A DNA stretch of 64,000 nt from Prochlorococcus sp. AG-363-B04 (GTDB taxonomy: Bacteria > Cyanobacteriota > Cyanobacteriia > PCC-6307 > Cyanobiaceae), in assembly GCA_003278465.1 (NCBI GenBank), contig QCFC01000009.1, forward strand, positions 1 through 64,000. Direction: 5' to 3'. The notes beneath the pieces are model-generated. The model was not told the DNA's origin, made no database searches, and saw only the letters and a program-made list of their open reading frames with translations. Every line of letters starts with the position of its first letter. Position 1 is the stretch's first letter. Of this stretch, positions 28,056-36,245 are shown piece after piece. The translations under genes were made by a program, and so were the position numbers.

Positions 28056-28319
28056 ATGGAGTTGCCTCCTGCTGAAACTCCGCTCAATCGTCATTCACTT
28101 TTTGCTTTAGAGAATTGGTTGAATCAACTAGGTGCGAAACGCAGTGCTGGGGATCCATGTTTGTGGATTTGGTCTTTACCTAAATGGACTGCCAAGATTC
28201 AAATGGCACAAGATGATTTGATGGTTACATGGGAGAAGGATGGCAAGAAGAAGCAATGTTTTTTCTCTTATAGATTATCTCGAATTGATGTTGAACAGGC
28301 TATTTCACAAGGCCCTTGA
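28056..28319 (+). CDS. DUF3143 family protein
   Basis: Cyanobacterial protein of unknown function, about 87 aa from the chosen ATG: MELPPAETPLNRHSLFALEN. The NRHSLFALENWLNQLGA and CLWIWSLPKWTAKI segments fit DUF3143. A TTG four codons upstream would add MSEY; the ATG was preferred because the family starts near this point. It is about 20 bp downstream of the J-domain gene, and the two are commonly adjacent in cyanobacteria as far as I recall. Converges with bioA. Confidence 0.85.
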   Translation: MELPPAETPLNRHSLFALENWLNQLGAKRSAGDPCLWIWSLPKWTAKIQMAQDDLMVTWEKDGKKKQCFFSYRLSRIDVEQAISQGP

Positions 28320-28336
28320 GTTGATTAGCTTTGGAT

Positions 28337-29668
28337 TTACAGGGCTGAGAGACCTAATTGGATTGCTGAGTAGCACTGTTCCAGTTCTTCTTCGGTGAGG
28401 CAAAGGGGCGGTAAGAGATAAACTACGTTACCTAAAGGTCGAAGAAAGACGCCGTAATCCATAGCTTTTTCTTTGATGATCCTTCCAGCAGGATTCATAT
28501 AGCCCTTTGGTCCGTCTACAACTAGGTCAAACGCTGCGATGGTTCCAAGAAGCCTTGGATGTTCAATTTTTGGATGTTTTGATAAAGCTTGTAAATGTGG
28601 AAGATGTCGTGCTTCAAAATCTTGATAGAGATTTGGTGCCTTTTCAAGAAGGTCAAGGCTTGCATTTGCAGCCGCACATCCCAGAGGGTTGGCGGTAAAA
28701 CTATGTCCATGCCATAGGGTTAGTTTTGGATTGTCTCCAACAAAGGTTTGAAATATTTGTTCTTTAGCAAGAGTGACTCCCATTGGTAGGAATCCTCCTG
28801 TGAGGCCTTTAGAAAGAGCAATAAGGTCAGGAGTGATTTTTGCTCGTTGAAATGCGAATAAACTTCCACATCTTCCAAATCCAGTCAGAACTTCGTCTGT
28901 AATTAATAATGCTTCTGCTTGCTTTACACGTAACGCTACTTTTTGAAGAAACTCTTCTCTTACTATTGCCATCCCACCAGCACCTTGCAAGAGTGGCTCA
29001 AGGATTACTGCAGCAGTAGGAGTTTCCAGAGATTTTTCTAAATCTTCAAGGATTATTTGTTCTCGATTTTCAACAGTTTCATCTTCCCACCAGGTTGCAG
29101 GCCAGTGCAATCGCTTTACAGGGAAGAGCATTTTGTTAAATGGAGCGTTAAATATGTTTCTTTCCCCAACAGCCATGGCTCCAAAAGTGTCCCCATGGTA
29201 TGCCCCATCGAAGGCAATAATTTGATGTCGCTGTTCATCTCTATTATACCAATATTGATAAGCTATCTTTAGTGCAACCTCTACTGCCGTAGAGCCATTA
29301 TCTGAGAAGAATAAACGTTCTAGATCAGTTTTTTTACTAAGCCTTTCTGCAAGTTGTTCTGCCTGAGGATGATTGAAATCTGCAAAAATTACTTGTTCGA
29401 GTCTCCTTGCTTGTTGTGAAATGGCATTAGCAATATGTGGATGAGAGTGTCCATGAAGGGTGACCCACCAACTGCTGATGGCATCGATAAGAGGTCTTGA
29501 GTCTTTTTCTAAAATTAATTTTGCCCCATTAGCAGAGATTACCTTCTGCGGGGGTGAAGTTAATGCTACTTGAGTAAATGGTGGCCATAAGTTGGGATGC
29601 CATTTGTTGCTATCTGTTCTTGACAGTGACTCAAAACAATCCATAGCTATTTGGTTGTGTCTTGTCAT
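28337..29668 (-). CDS. bioA: Adenosylmethionine-8-amino-7-oxononanoate aminotransferase
   Basis: PLP-dependent transaminase making 7,8-diaminopelargonate from KAPA in biotin synthesis. Class-III aminotransferase features are visible: SSWWVTLHGHSHP near the N terminus, RLFFSDNGSTAVEVALK, FDGAYHGDTFGAM, LLITDEVLTGFGRCG, and the PLP lysine in LIALSKGLTGGF. Length 443 aa is typical. It lies downstream of the bioF-K-C-D run on the same strand but is separated from bioD by a small gene on the opposite strand. Confidence 0.96.
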   Translation of the reverse strand: MTRHNQIAMDCFESLSRTDSNKWHPNLWPPFTQVALTSPPQKVISANGAKLILEKDSRPLIDAISSWWVTLHGHSHPHIANAISQQARRLEQVIFADFNHPQAEQLAERLSKKTDLERLFFSDNGSTAVEVALKIAYQYWYNRDEQRHQIIAFDGAYHGDTFGAMAVGERNIFNAPFNKMLFPVKRLHWPATWWEDETVENREQIILEDLEKSLETPTAAVILEPLLQGAGGMAIVREEFLQKVALRVKQAEALLITDEVLTGFGRCGSLFAFQRAKITPDLIALSKGLTGGFLPMGVTLAKEQIFQTFVGDNPKLTLWHGHSFTANPLGCAAANASLDLLEKAPNLYQDFEARHLPHLQALSKHPKIEHPRLLGTIAAFDLVVDGPKGYMNPAGRIIKEKAMDYGVFLRPLGNVVYLLPPLCLTEEELEQCYSAIQLGLSAL

Positions 29669-29697
29669 ATTGAAGTATGAAGTTGCAATCTTAGTCT

Positions 29698-29973
29698 GTG
29701 AAGAAGTTTAGGAATAAGAGTTTGTCTAATAGGTTCCTTCCTGAGGCTAATTCTCAGATTCGCTCGAATCAATTTGAGAATTGTTTTCGGGAGGTTTTTG
29801 TTGATGGATCTTGGACAAGTCTTAAGGTGAATCTTGAATTGTGGGGTTGGCCACCAGTTCAGATCGAACATATCCATAATCGACTTAGACAAGGCTGGCC
29901 ACTTCCTGTTGCTGTACGTTATGTGACAATGAGTTTTGGATTGTGTCCAATTAATTCTAGGCCTCTTGGCTGA
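29698..29973 (+). CDS. Small conserved-looking protein of unknown function
   Basis: A 91-aa protein with a GTG start. It is basic at the N terminus (KKFRNKSLSNRF) and has a compact globular part with WTSLKVNLELWGWPP, IEHIHNRLRQGWPLPVAVRY and MSFGLC. No family was recognised. It lies between bioA (divergent, 29 bp away) and bioD (convergent), breaking the strand order of the biotin genes. A minus-strand open frame in the same place has a much less protein-like composition and is treated as a shadow. Confidence 0.7.
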   Translation: MKKFRNKSLSNRFLPEANSQIRSNQFENCFREVFVDGSWTSLKVNLELWGWPPVQIEHIHNRLRQGWPLPVAVRYVTMSFGLCPINSRPLG

Positions 29974-30064
29974 TTAAGATATCTTTTTAAATACATACCT
30001 ATTAATGTGATCTTTTGGTCTATTCGACACCTCTATTAAATCAATATTGCTAAACTAGTATCAA

Positions 30065-30715
30065 CTATTGATTAAGAATTTTCTTGAATTTAGCTTTTAG
30101 ATTTTGTTGGATCCATTGTTCGTTAAGGGCATCAATGTTTAATTGATTGAAAGTTGGTATCTCTGCAATGATGGGCACATTGCTGATTTCTTCTAAGGTT
30201 TTAGAGTTGTCTGAGTGTATTGGGCCATTTAGAATTAGGCCTAAAATCTTTATTTTCCTTAGTCGTAAAGCTTCTATACTCAATAGGCTGTGATTGAGAG
30301 TTCCTAGTCCACTGCGAGCAACAAGAATTATTGGAAGGTCCCAGACTTGTAGCTGATCAATTTGCATCCATTCCCGGGTAAGGGGCACCATCAAGCCTCC
30401 TGCAGTTTCTATGACAAGTGGACCTGTTAGCTGAGGTATATTTAATCGTTTTTTATTGATATACCTATCTTCTAGCTCTGCAGCCCAATGTGGGGAAACT
30501 GGTGCTTTGAAGCAATATGCTTCTGGTATCCATCGCTCTGGAGGTAGGTTGAGAAGCTCACAAACTGTTTGCCTGTCGCCACCATCGTTCATTCCACTTT
30601 GAATGGGCTTCCAATAAGTTGCTTGCAGTCCATGGACTATTAGCGCGCTGATAATTGTTTTCCCAACGTCAGTATCAGTTCCGCAGATGACTAGCTTGGT
30701 TTGCCTGGTAGTCAT
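30065..30715 (-). CDS. bioD: Dethiobiotin synthetase
   Basis: ATP-dependent carboxylation of 7,8-diaminopelargonate to form the ureido ring of dethiobiotin. The P-loop GTDTDVGKT is near residue 12, the substrate-lysine region YWKPIQSG near 34, and ETAGGLMVPL is the second conserved stretch. Length 216 aa is normal. The start overlaps the bioC stop by four bases. Fourth gene of the bioF-bioK-bioC-bioD run. Confidence 0.95.
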   Translation of the reverse strand: MTTRQTKLVICGTDTDVGKTIISALIVHGLQATYWKPIQSGMNDGGDRQTVCELLNLPPERWIPEAYCFKAPVSPHWAAELEDRYINKKRLNIPQLTGPLVIETAGGLMVPLTREWMQIDQLQVWDLPIILVARSGLGTLNHSLLSIEALRLRKIKILGLILNGPIHSDNSKTLEEISNVPIIAEIPTFNQLNIDALNEQWIQQNLKAKFKKILNQ

Positions 30716-31467
30716 CTTTCAACTATTAGCACTTGAATTAGCCAAGTGAGCATGGCATCACCATTTGTTGTGCATCGGGGCCATACTTTTTTTAAACGAC
30801 GCCATTCACCTATTTTTAGAGGAGGGTGAATAGTTTCTTGTGCTCCTATAAGTTTCATCGGACGCAATAAAGAAGAAACGTTATGAGCATATTGAGTAAA
30901 GGAATATATTTTTTGATGAGAAATGCACTCTAAAGGGATTGGAGCTAATAAGTCCATATGTTTTGGTAATGGGAATGCTGTACAAGTTACGTTTGCTTCT
31001 TGCGCAGCATGATGCCATTGACTAAAACTACCCTCTACGGGCAAGGCAAGAGCTAACCAGCTTTTGGATTCAAGTGCGGTAAACCATTCTTTTACTCGAT
31101 TTTGTGGATTACGTAGCCAATGAAGGGCAAAACTAGATGCAAGAAGATTTGGAACTTTGGGCCATGATGGTAGGCCGTGGTTGAGGTCGCATAGTTGTGA
31201 GTAACTGGTTGATTTATGACAGTTCAACATTCTTTGACTTCCGTCAACTCTGAGTACCGATTGTTTTGGAGTACAGGCTTCTAAAGCATCTGCAAGCATC
31301 CCTGTACCTGTCCCAAGATCAACCCAAAAACCTCGTGGGATTGCTTTTGTTTTGCATGTCTTGGCAAGCCTCCAGGCTACTGCTCGTTGTAATTTTGCAT
31401 GGCTGTTATAAGAATTAGAAGCATTCTCAAAGTTATTAAGAACTCGACTTGAATAGCTGTTAATCAT
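30712..31467 (-). CDS. bioC: Malonyl-ACP O-methyltransferase (BioC-like)
   Basis: SAM methyltransferase that caps malonyl-ACP so that fatty-acid enzymes can build the pimelate chain of biotin. The SAM motif WVDLGTGTGMLADAL lies near residue 50, and the N terminus (VLNNFENASNSYNSHAKLQ) resembles the BioC helix. The preferred ATG (MINSYSSRV) overlaps the upstream stop by four bases, like the other junctions in this cluster; a start six codons earlier is possible. Sequence similarity to BioC is moderate, but the position between bioK and bioD supports the call. Confidence 0.85.
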   Translation of the reverse strand: MINSYSSRVLNNFENASNSYNSHAKLQRAVAWRLAKTCKTKAIPRGFWVDLGTGTGMLADALEACTPKQSVLRVDGSQRMLNCHKSTSYSQLCDLNHGLPSWPKVPNLLASSFALHWLRNPQNRVKEWFTALESKSWLALALPVEGSFSQWHHAAQEANVTCTAFPLPKHMDLLAPIPLECISHQKIYSFTQYAHNVSSLLRPMKLIGAQETIHPPLKIGEWRRLKKVWPRCTTNGDAMLTWLIQVLIVER

Positions 31468-32180
31468 TGAGATAACTCTAGCCAATAGTGCACTTTCTCA
31501 ATTAGGTCAGGGACGAGCAATGTATGCCCAGCATTTGAGAAATTCCAATGAGTCGGAGGACTTTGCAGATGATCCAGAAGATCTTCAAGGAGATCAGATT
31601 TGGCTGCATTAATTACGATGGCATCTTGTTGACCATCGACAACTAGTACTTTTGCCTTGGTTGATATTTTAGAAACCAAGTCAGAAGCTTGACTGAGTAA
31701 ATTAAGATCATCTTTTAGACGATATCTCCCCTCAAATGATAGGCCTTCTAGAATCGGTCCTGACGTTACTGAAGTGACTTTTTCTGGATAACAGGCTTTG
31801 GTTAGGAAACTTTTAAGCATTAATTTTTCTTGACTAGTTCCTAATTGTTGCTTCATTCCTTTTAGTCCTGTAATTAATGAACGATTTGCTAATCCCTCTG
31901 GGAGGAATCTGCTGAAGCTTCCCAGTAGTACAACATCAGTGGCGTTTTTTAACACCCTCTTATTTAAAAGGTGAGGCCCTAGAGAATGACTAATTACTAC
32001 TCTGCGCTTATGGACCTTAAGATCGAAATCTAGTTTCCAAGACGGGCTTTGAGGTAGGAGATGTCCATATCCACGCTCTCCGTTTTGCCAATGCCATTTT
32101 TTAGCTTGAAAGTAATCCCTCCAAAGATCCCATGAATTGCTATCGCTAGCCCAACCATGCATGGCGATAATTTGTCTCAT
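31464..32180 (-). CDS. bioK: Alpha/beta hydrolase, probable pimeloyl-ACP methyl ester esterase (BioK type)
   Basis: Expected to remove the methyl ester from pimeloyl-ACP methyl ester, the step done by BioH in E. coli; BioK is the type described in marine cyanobacteria. The alpha/beta hydrolase pattern is present: IIAMHGWASDSNSW (oxyanion region), VVISHSLGPHL (nucleophile elbow with Ser in place of the first Gly of GxSxG), VVDGQQDAIV (acid) and NAGHTLLVPD (His). Length 238 aa. It overlaps bioF and bioC by four bases each. Assignment as BioK rests mostly on context. Confidence 0.82.
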   Translation of the reverse strand: MRQIIAMHGWASDSNSWDLWRDYFQAKKWHWQNGERGYGHLLPQSPSWKLDFDLKVHKRRVVISHSLGPHLLNKRVLKNATDVVLLGSFSRFLPEGLANRSLITGLKGMKQQLGTSQEKLMLKSFLTKACYPEKVTSVTSGPILEGLSFEGRYRLKDDLNLLSQASDLVSKISTKAKVLVVDGQQDAIVINAAKSDLLEDLLDHLQSPPTHWNFSNAGHTLLVPDLIEKVHYWLELSQ

Positions 32181-33322
32181 GAGATTGTTAGAGCTTCTAG
32201 CAGTTTTGGTAATACGCCATTGGGTAAAGATCGTCTGACAATTATGCGTAACCGTGAAGTCCCTTCAGGTACCGTCGGTGGACGTATTGCAATACATAGA
32301 AGACCAGCGTTCTCAAGTTTTCTCTGATAATCAAGTGCATTCTGATCTGTCCCTATCAAGAGAGACAGAATGGGCCCATATCCAGGTGGGCGTGACCATC
32401 CTCGGTTTGTTAATTCACAGCGCCAATGATTTGCTTCTGTTTGCAAGTTTTCTCCCCAGCGCGGATTGGCTTTGATCAACTCTAAAGCTGCTATTGCTGC
32501 AGCTGCTAAAGGAGGAGAGAGGGCAGTGGTGTATCGGAAGGCTCCGCTGTGTTGTAGAAGTTGATCGCCTGTAATTGCATCAGTAGCTAGGAATGCTCCT
32601 CCGCAACCAAATGCTTTCCCAAAGGTGCCACTGATTATGCCGATTGACTTCAGCGAAATTCCATAACATAAACCTCGCCCCTGTGACCCAATCACTCCTA
32701 ATGCATGAGCTTCATCTACAATCATTTTGGCATTAAAACTTTCGCAAATTCCTGCCATCTTTTGTAATGAGGGACTCGTCCCTTCCATGCTGAAAAGGCT
32801 TTCAGTTAATACGATTGGTTGTTGATTTGGATATGCTTGTTTGCACTTTTCGAGACGAGAACTGAGGTCAGAGAGGTCATTATGGGCAAATCGTTGAAGC
32901 CTGGCACCACTTGCTTTAACTCCTATTAATAGTGAATGGTGTGCGAGTCGATCTATTAAAACAGGAGTATGGCGATTAGCTAATGCCATTACTGCTGCAA
33001 TATTTGCTTGGTAGCCACTTGGGAAAAGAAAAATGTTGTCTCGTTCTAACCATTCAGATAGTTTTCTTTCCAGATCTGAGTGAACCTTGCGACTGCCGGT
33101 TACCAACCTGGATCCTCCTGATCCAATTCCTTGTGTTTCAAGTACTGATGAGGCTGCTTCAATAAGCTTTGGGTGAAGGCTTAGGTTCAGATAATCATTA
33201 CTTGCAAGGTCTAATAAAGACTGTTCGTTGTCTAGCGGTGTGATTAATTTTAATTCACTGGGGCCTGGTCCTGGGCTCCAAGTACGGATTTGGCGGCGAC
33301 GAGATTCAGGAATTTTTCTCAT
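32177..33322 (-). CDS. bioF: 8-Amino-7-oxononanoate synthase
   Basis: PLP enzyme condensing pimeloyl-ACP with alanine to KAPA, the first ring-forming step in biotin synthesis. Visible motifs are LDLASNDYLNLS, GIGSGGSRLVTG, FPSGYQANIA, VDEAHALGVIG and the PLP lysine loop GTFGKAFG. The 381-aa length is typical. First gene of the leftward bioF-bioK-bioC-bioD run. A 20-bp palindrome lies 16 bp upstream of the start. Confidence 0.96.
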   Translation of the reverse strand: MRKIPESRRRQIRTWSPGPGPSELKLITPLDNEQSLLDLASNDYLNLSLHPKLIEAASSVLETQGIGSGGSRLVTGSRKVHSDLERKLSEWLERDNIFLFPSGYQANIAAVMALANRHTPVLIDRLAHHSLLIGVKASGARLQRFAHNDLSDLSSRLEKCKQAYPNQQPIVLTESLFSMEGTSPSLQKMAGICESFNAKMIVDEAHALGVIGSQGRGLCYGISLKSIGIISGTFGKAFGCGGAFLATDAITGDQLLQHSGAFRYTTALSPPLAAAAIAALELIKANPRWGENLQTEANHWRCELTNRGWSRPPGYGPILSLLIGTDQNALDYQRKLENAGLLCIAIRPPTVPEGTSRLRIIVRRSLPNGVLPKLLEALTIS

Positions 33323-33338
33323 GTTTCTAGTTTGAATC

Positions 33339-33358
33339 TTGACTTATTTGAAAGTCAA
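33339..33358. promoter_or_regulatory. Candidate operator palindrome upstream of bioF
   Basis: TTGACTT-(ATTTGA)-AAGTCAA, a perfect 7-bp-arm inverted repeat, begins 16 bp before the bioF start in the divergent gap shared with the helicase gene. It does not match the BirA operator half-site TTGTTAACC known in other bacteria. It could be an operator for an unidentified regulator, or a hairpin near the ribosome-binding site. The effect on expression is inference. Confidence 0.4.
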
Positions 33359-33443
33359 TTTGCATTCTTGGTTTTTTGTCAATTTGTTTTGTTTGATGCA
33401 TTCTTATTCATGTCTACTCAAGATATGAAGTCTTCTTTAGCAT

Positions 33444-36236
33444 TTGGTAGATGAGTTCATCCGCGAACGTACGAACCCTTCTAATTTTGTTGTCAAGGTC
33501 GATATGGATCTTTCATCTGCCTTTCCATTTCAATTAGACCCCTTTCAGATCCAGGCTATTAATGCTCTTAATCAGGGGTATTCTGTTGTTGTAAGTGCTC
33601 CTACTGGGTCAGGGAAAACTTTAGTTGGTGAATACGCGATTAAACGAGCTATATCGCATGGAAATAAGGTTTTTTACACCACTCCTTTAAAGGCTCTTTC
33701 TAATCAAAAATTGCGTGATTTTAGAGCGGCGTTTGGTCAAGAAAATGTTGGGTTAATGACAGGAGATTTAAGTGTGAATAGGGAAGCTTCCATTTTGGTA
33801 ATGACCACAGAGATTTTTAGGAATATGCTTTATGCAGCAGTGGATGAGTCTGTCGATCCATTAACAGATGTTGAAGCAGTAGTGCTTGATGAATGTCATT
33901 ACATGAATGATTCTCAGCGTGGAACTGTTTGGGAAGAGTCCATTATTCATTGTCCATCTTCTGTTCAGCTGGTAGCTCTTTCCGCTACCGTTGCTAATTC
34001 CAGTCAATTAACTGATTGGATTCAGATGGTGCATGGTCCTACAGAACTGGTTCACAGTGATTTTCGACCAGTTCCTTTGCAATATAGTTTTTGCAGTGCT
34101 AAAGGATTGCATCCTCTCCTAAATAAGGAGGGAACAGGACTACATTCAAATTGCAAGATTTGGCGATCCCCAAAAGGCAATAAACGAAAAGGTCGTTCAT
34201 CTAACCCTCCCCAACCTGAATCACCGAAGTTTAGTTTTGTAATTAATCAGATGGTTCAGCGAGATATGCTGCCCGCTATCTTTTTTATTTTTAGTCGTCG
34301 AGGTTGTGACAGGGCAGTTAGAGATTTAAGCAATCAATGTCTAGTTAATTTAGATGAGCAATGCAAGATTCGCGACAGATTAGAGACATATTCACAGATT
34401 AATCCTGAGGCGTTGAGAAATGGTATACATGCAGAGGCATTACTTCGTGGAATTGCTGCTCATCATGCAGGTGTATTACCAGCATGGAAAGAATTGATTG
34501 AGGAGTTGTTTCAGCAAGGTCTGATAAAAGTGGTTTTTGCTACTGAAACATTGGCTGCAGGAATCAATATGCCTGCTAGGAGTGCAGTGATTGCTTCTTT
34601 GTCGAAGAGAACTGAGCGTGGTCATAGATCATTAATGGGTAGTGAGTTTCTGCAGATGGCTGGTAGGGCTGGTAGGCGTGGATTGGATTCCAAAGGCTAT
34701 GTAGTAACGATGCAAAGTCGTTTTGAAGGGGTTCATGAGGCAGGTCATTTGGCTACTCGGCCAGCGGATCCTTTAGTTAGTCAGTTTATGCCTAGTTATG
34801 GAATGGTTCTGAATCTTCTGCAACGTCATGATCTGAAGAAAACAAGAGAGTTAGTAGAACGTAGTTTTGGCCGTTATTTAGCTGGTTTGGATTTATTAGA
34901 AGAGCAGCAGATCTTGGAGAATCTTCAAAAAAAATTAAGTCAAATGAAGGAATTAGTGGGAGATGTGCCTTGGGATGATTTTCAGCAGTACGAGAAGAGA
35001 CGAAGTCGTCTGCGAGAAGAACGTCGACTTTTGCGGACCCTTCAAAAACAGGCACAAGAAACTCTTGCCAATGAGCTGACTAAAGCTTTGCAGTTTGCAA
35101 GTTTTGGAACTTTAGTAAGTCTTAAAACACCCCAATTTAGGGGAAGGATTACTCCAGCAGTGATTGTCGACAAAGTTTCTGGCCCTGGACAATTCCCTCT
35201 GCTGCTTTGTCTTACGAGTGAAAATATTTGGTCATTGGTGCCATGTCAGGCAGTGGTCAGTTTATATGCAGAATTGAGTTGTTTAAAGGTGAGTAAGATT
35301 GATAGACCGGACTTACAGTTTTCTGGAGAACTTTGTCATGGAGATCAAAGAAGTATTAGTCTCGCTGCTGCCGTAGCAGATGTTGCTAATCGACATGATA
35401 TGACAACTCCTCAGTATGACTTGGCTAGTGAGGTAATTAATCAAGTGAAACTCGTAAAAGATTTGCAAGAGGATTTGGAACTACATCCTGCTCATCATTG
35501 GGGGGATCGAAAGCACCTTAAGAAACATCGAAGTAAGATCGAAGACCTAGAGCATGAGATTGATAAACGTCAACAACAGTTACATAATCGGGCGAATCGA
35601 CATTGGGAAATCTTCCTTTCACTTGTTGAGATCCTTCAGAATTTCGGTTGCTTGAAAGCCCTGAAAGCGACTGAAATGGGGCGAACAGTTGCAGCTCTTA
35701 GAGGTGATAACGAACTCTGGCTAGGGTTGGTTTTAATGAGTGGGCATTTGGATAATTTGCGACCTTCTGATTTGGCTGCTGTCTTAGAGGCAATCAGCAC
35801 AGAGGTGAATCGACCAGATATATGGAGTGGTTATTCAATTCCTGTGCATGCAGAAGAGGTAATGCAAGATCTTTATGTAATTAGAAGAGAGTTGTTAATG
35901 GCACAGCAGCGTCGCAATATAGATATCTCTGCATGGTGGGAACCAGATCTCATGGGATTAGTTGCTGCCTGGGCAAGTGGCGTTAATTGGAATGACTTAA
36001 TTGCTAACACCTCTCTTGATGAGGGAGATGTCGTTAGGATTATTAGAAGAACGATAGATTTGCTTTCACAAGTCCCTTATTGCGAATCAATAAGTCAAGA
36101 ATTACGTACTAATTCAAGATTAGCTTTAAAGGCGATAAACCGTTTTCCTGTATGTGAGGCAGAAGATCTGCTGAAGTCAAATGATATGGAAGTCGATATT
36201 AATATCAGCAATAGAAGGAGTGAGATCAAAGGCTAA
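33444..36236 (+). CDS. DEAD/DEAH-box RNA helicase, Ski2/Mtr4-like
   Basis: Superfamily-2 helicase of 930 aa. Motif I APTGSGKT is at residues 52-59, motif II is LDECHYMND (DECH variant), motif III SATVAN, and motif VI QMAGRAGRRGLDSKG. A C-terminal DSHCT-like region covers about residues 750-915. This domain order matches Ski2-type RNA helicases, which in cyanobacteria and plastids (ISE2-like) act in RNA processing or decay. The TTG start may be too early: an internal ATG at 33504 (MDLSSAFPFQLDPF) agrees better with the core. Divergent from bioF. Confidence 0.93.
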   Translation: MVDEFIRERTNPSNFVVKVDMDLSSAFPFQLDPFQIQAINALNQGYSVVVSAPTGSGKTLVGEYAIKRAISHGNKVFYTTPLKALSNQKLRDFRAAFGQENVGLMTGDLSVNREASILVMTTEIFRNMLYAAVDESVDPLTDVEAVVLDECHYMNDSQRGTVWEESIIHCPSSVQLVALSATVANSSQLTDWIQMVHGPTELVHSDFRPVPLQYSFCSAKGLHPLLNKEGTGLHSNCKIWRSPKGNKRKGRSSNPPQPESPKFSFVINQMVQRDMLPAIFFIFSRRGCDRAVRDLSNQCLVNLDEQCKIRDRLETYSQINPEALRNGIHAEALLRGIAAHHAGVLPAWKELIEELFQQGLIKVVFATETLAAGINMPARSAVIASLSKRTERGHRSLMGSEFLQMAGRAGRRGLDSKGYVVTMQSRFEGVHEAGHLATRPADPLVSQFMPSYGMVLNLLQRHDLKKTRELVERSFGRYLAGLDLLEEQQILENLQKKLSQMKELVGDVPWDDFQQYEKRRSRLREERRLLRTLQKQAQETLANELTKALQFASFGTLVSLKTPQFRGRITPAVIVDKVSGPGQFPLLLCLTSENIWSLVPCQAVVSLYAELSCLKVSKIDRPDLQFSGELCHGDQRSISLAAAVADVANRHDMTTPQYDLASEVINQVKLVKDLQEDLELHPAHHWGDRKHLKKHRSKIEDLEHEIDKRQQQLHNRANRHWEIFLSLVEILQNFGCLKALKATEMGRTVAALRGDNELWLGLVLMSGHLDNLRPSDLAAVLEAISTEVNRPDIWSGYSIPVHAEEVMQDLYVIRRELLMAQQRRNIDISAWWEPDLMGLVAAWASGVNWNDLIANTSLDEGDVVRIIRRTIDLLSQVPYCESISQELRTNSRLALKAINRFPVCEAEDLLKSNDMEVDINISNRRSEIKG

Positions 36237-36245
36237 CTCATTAGA

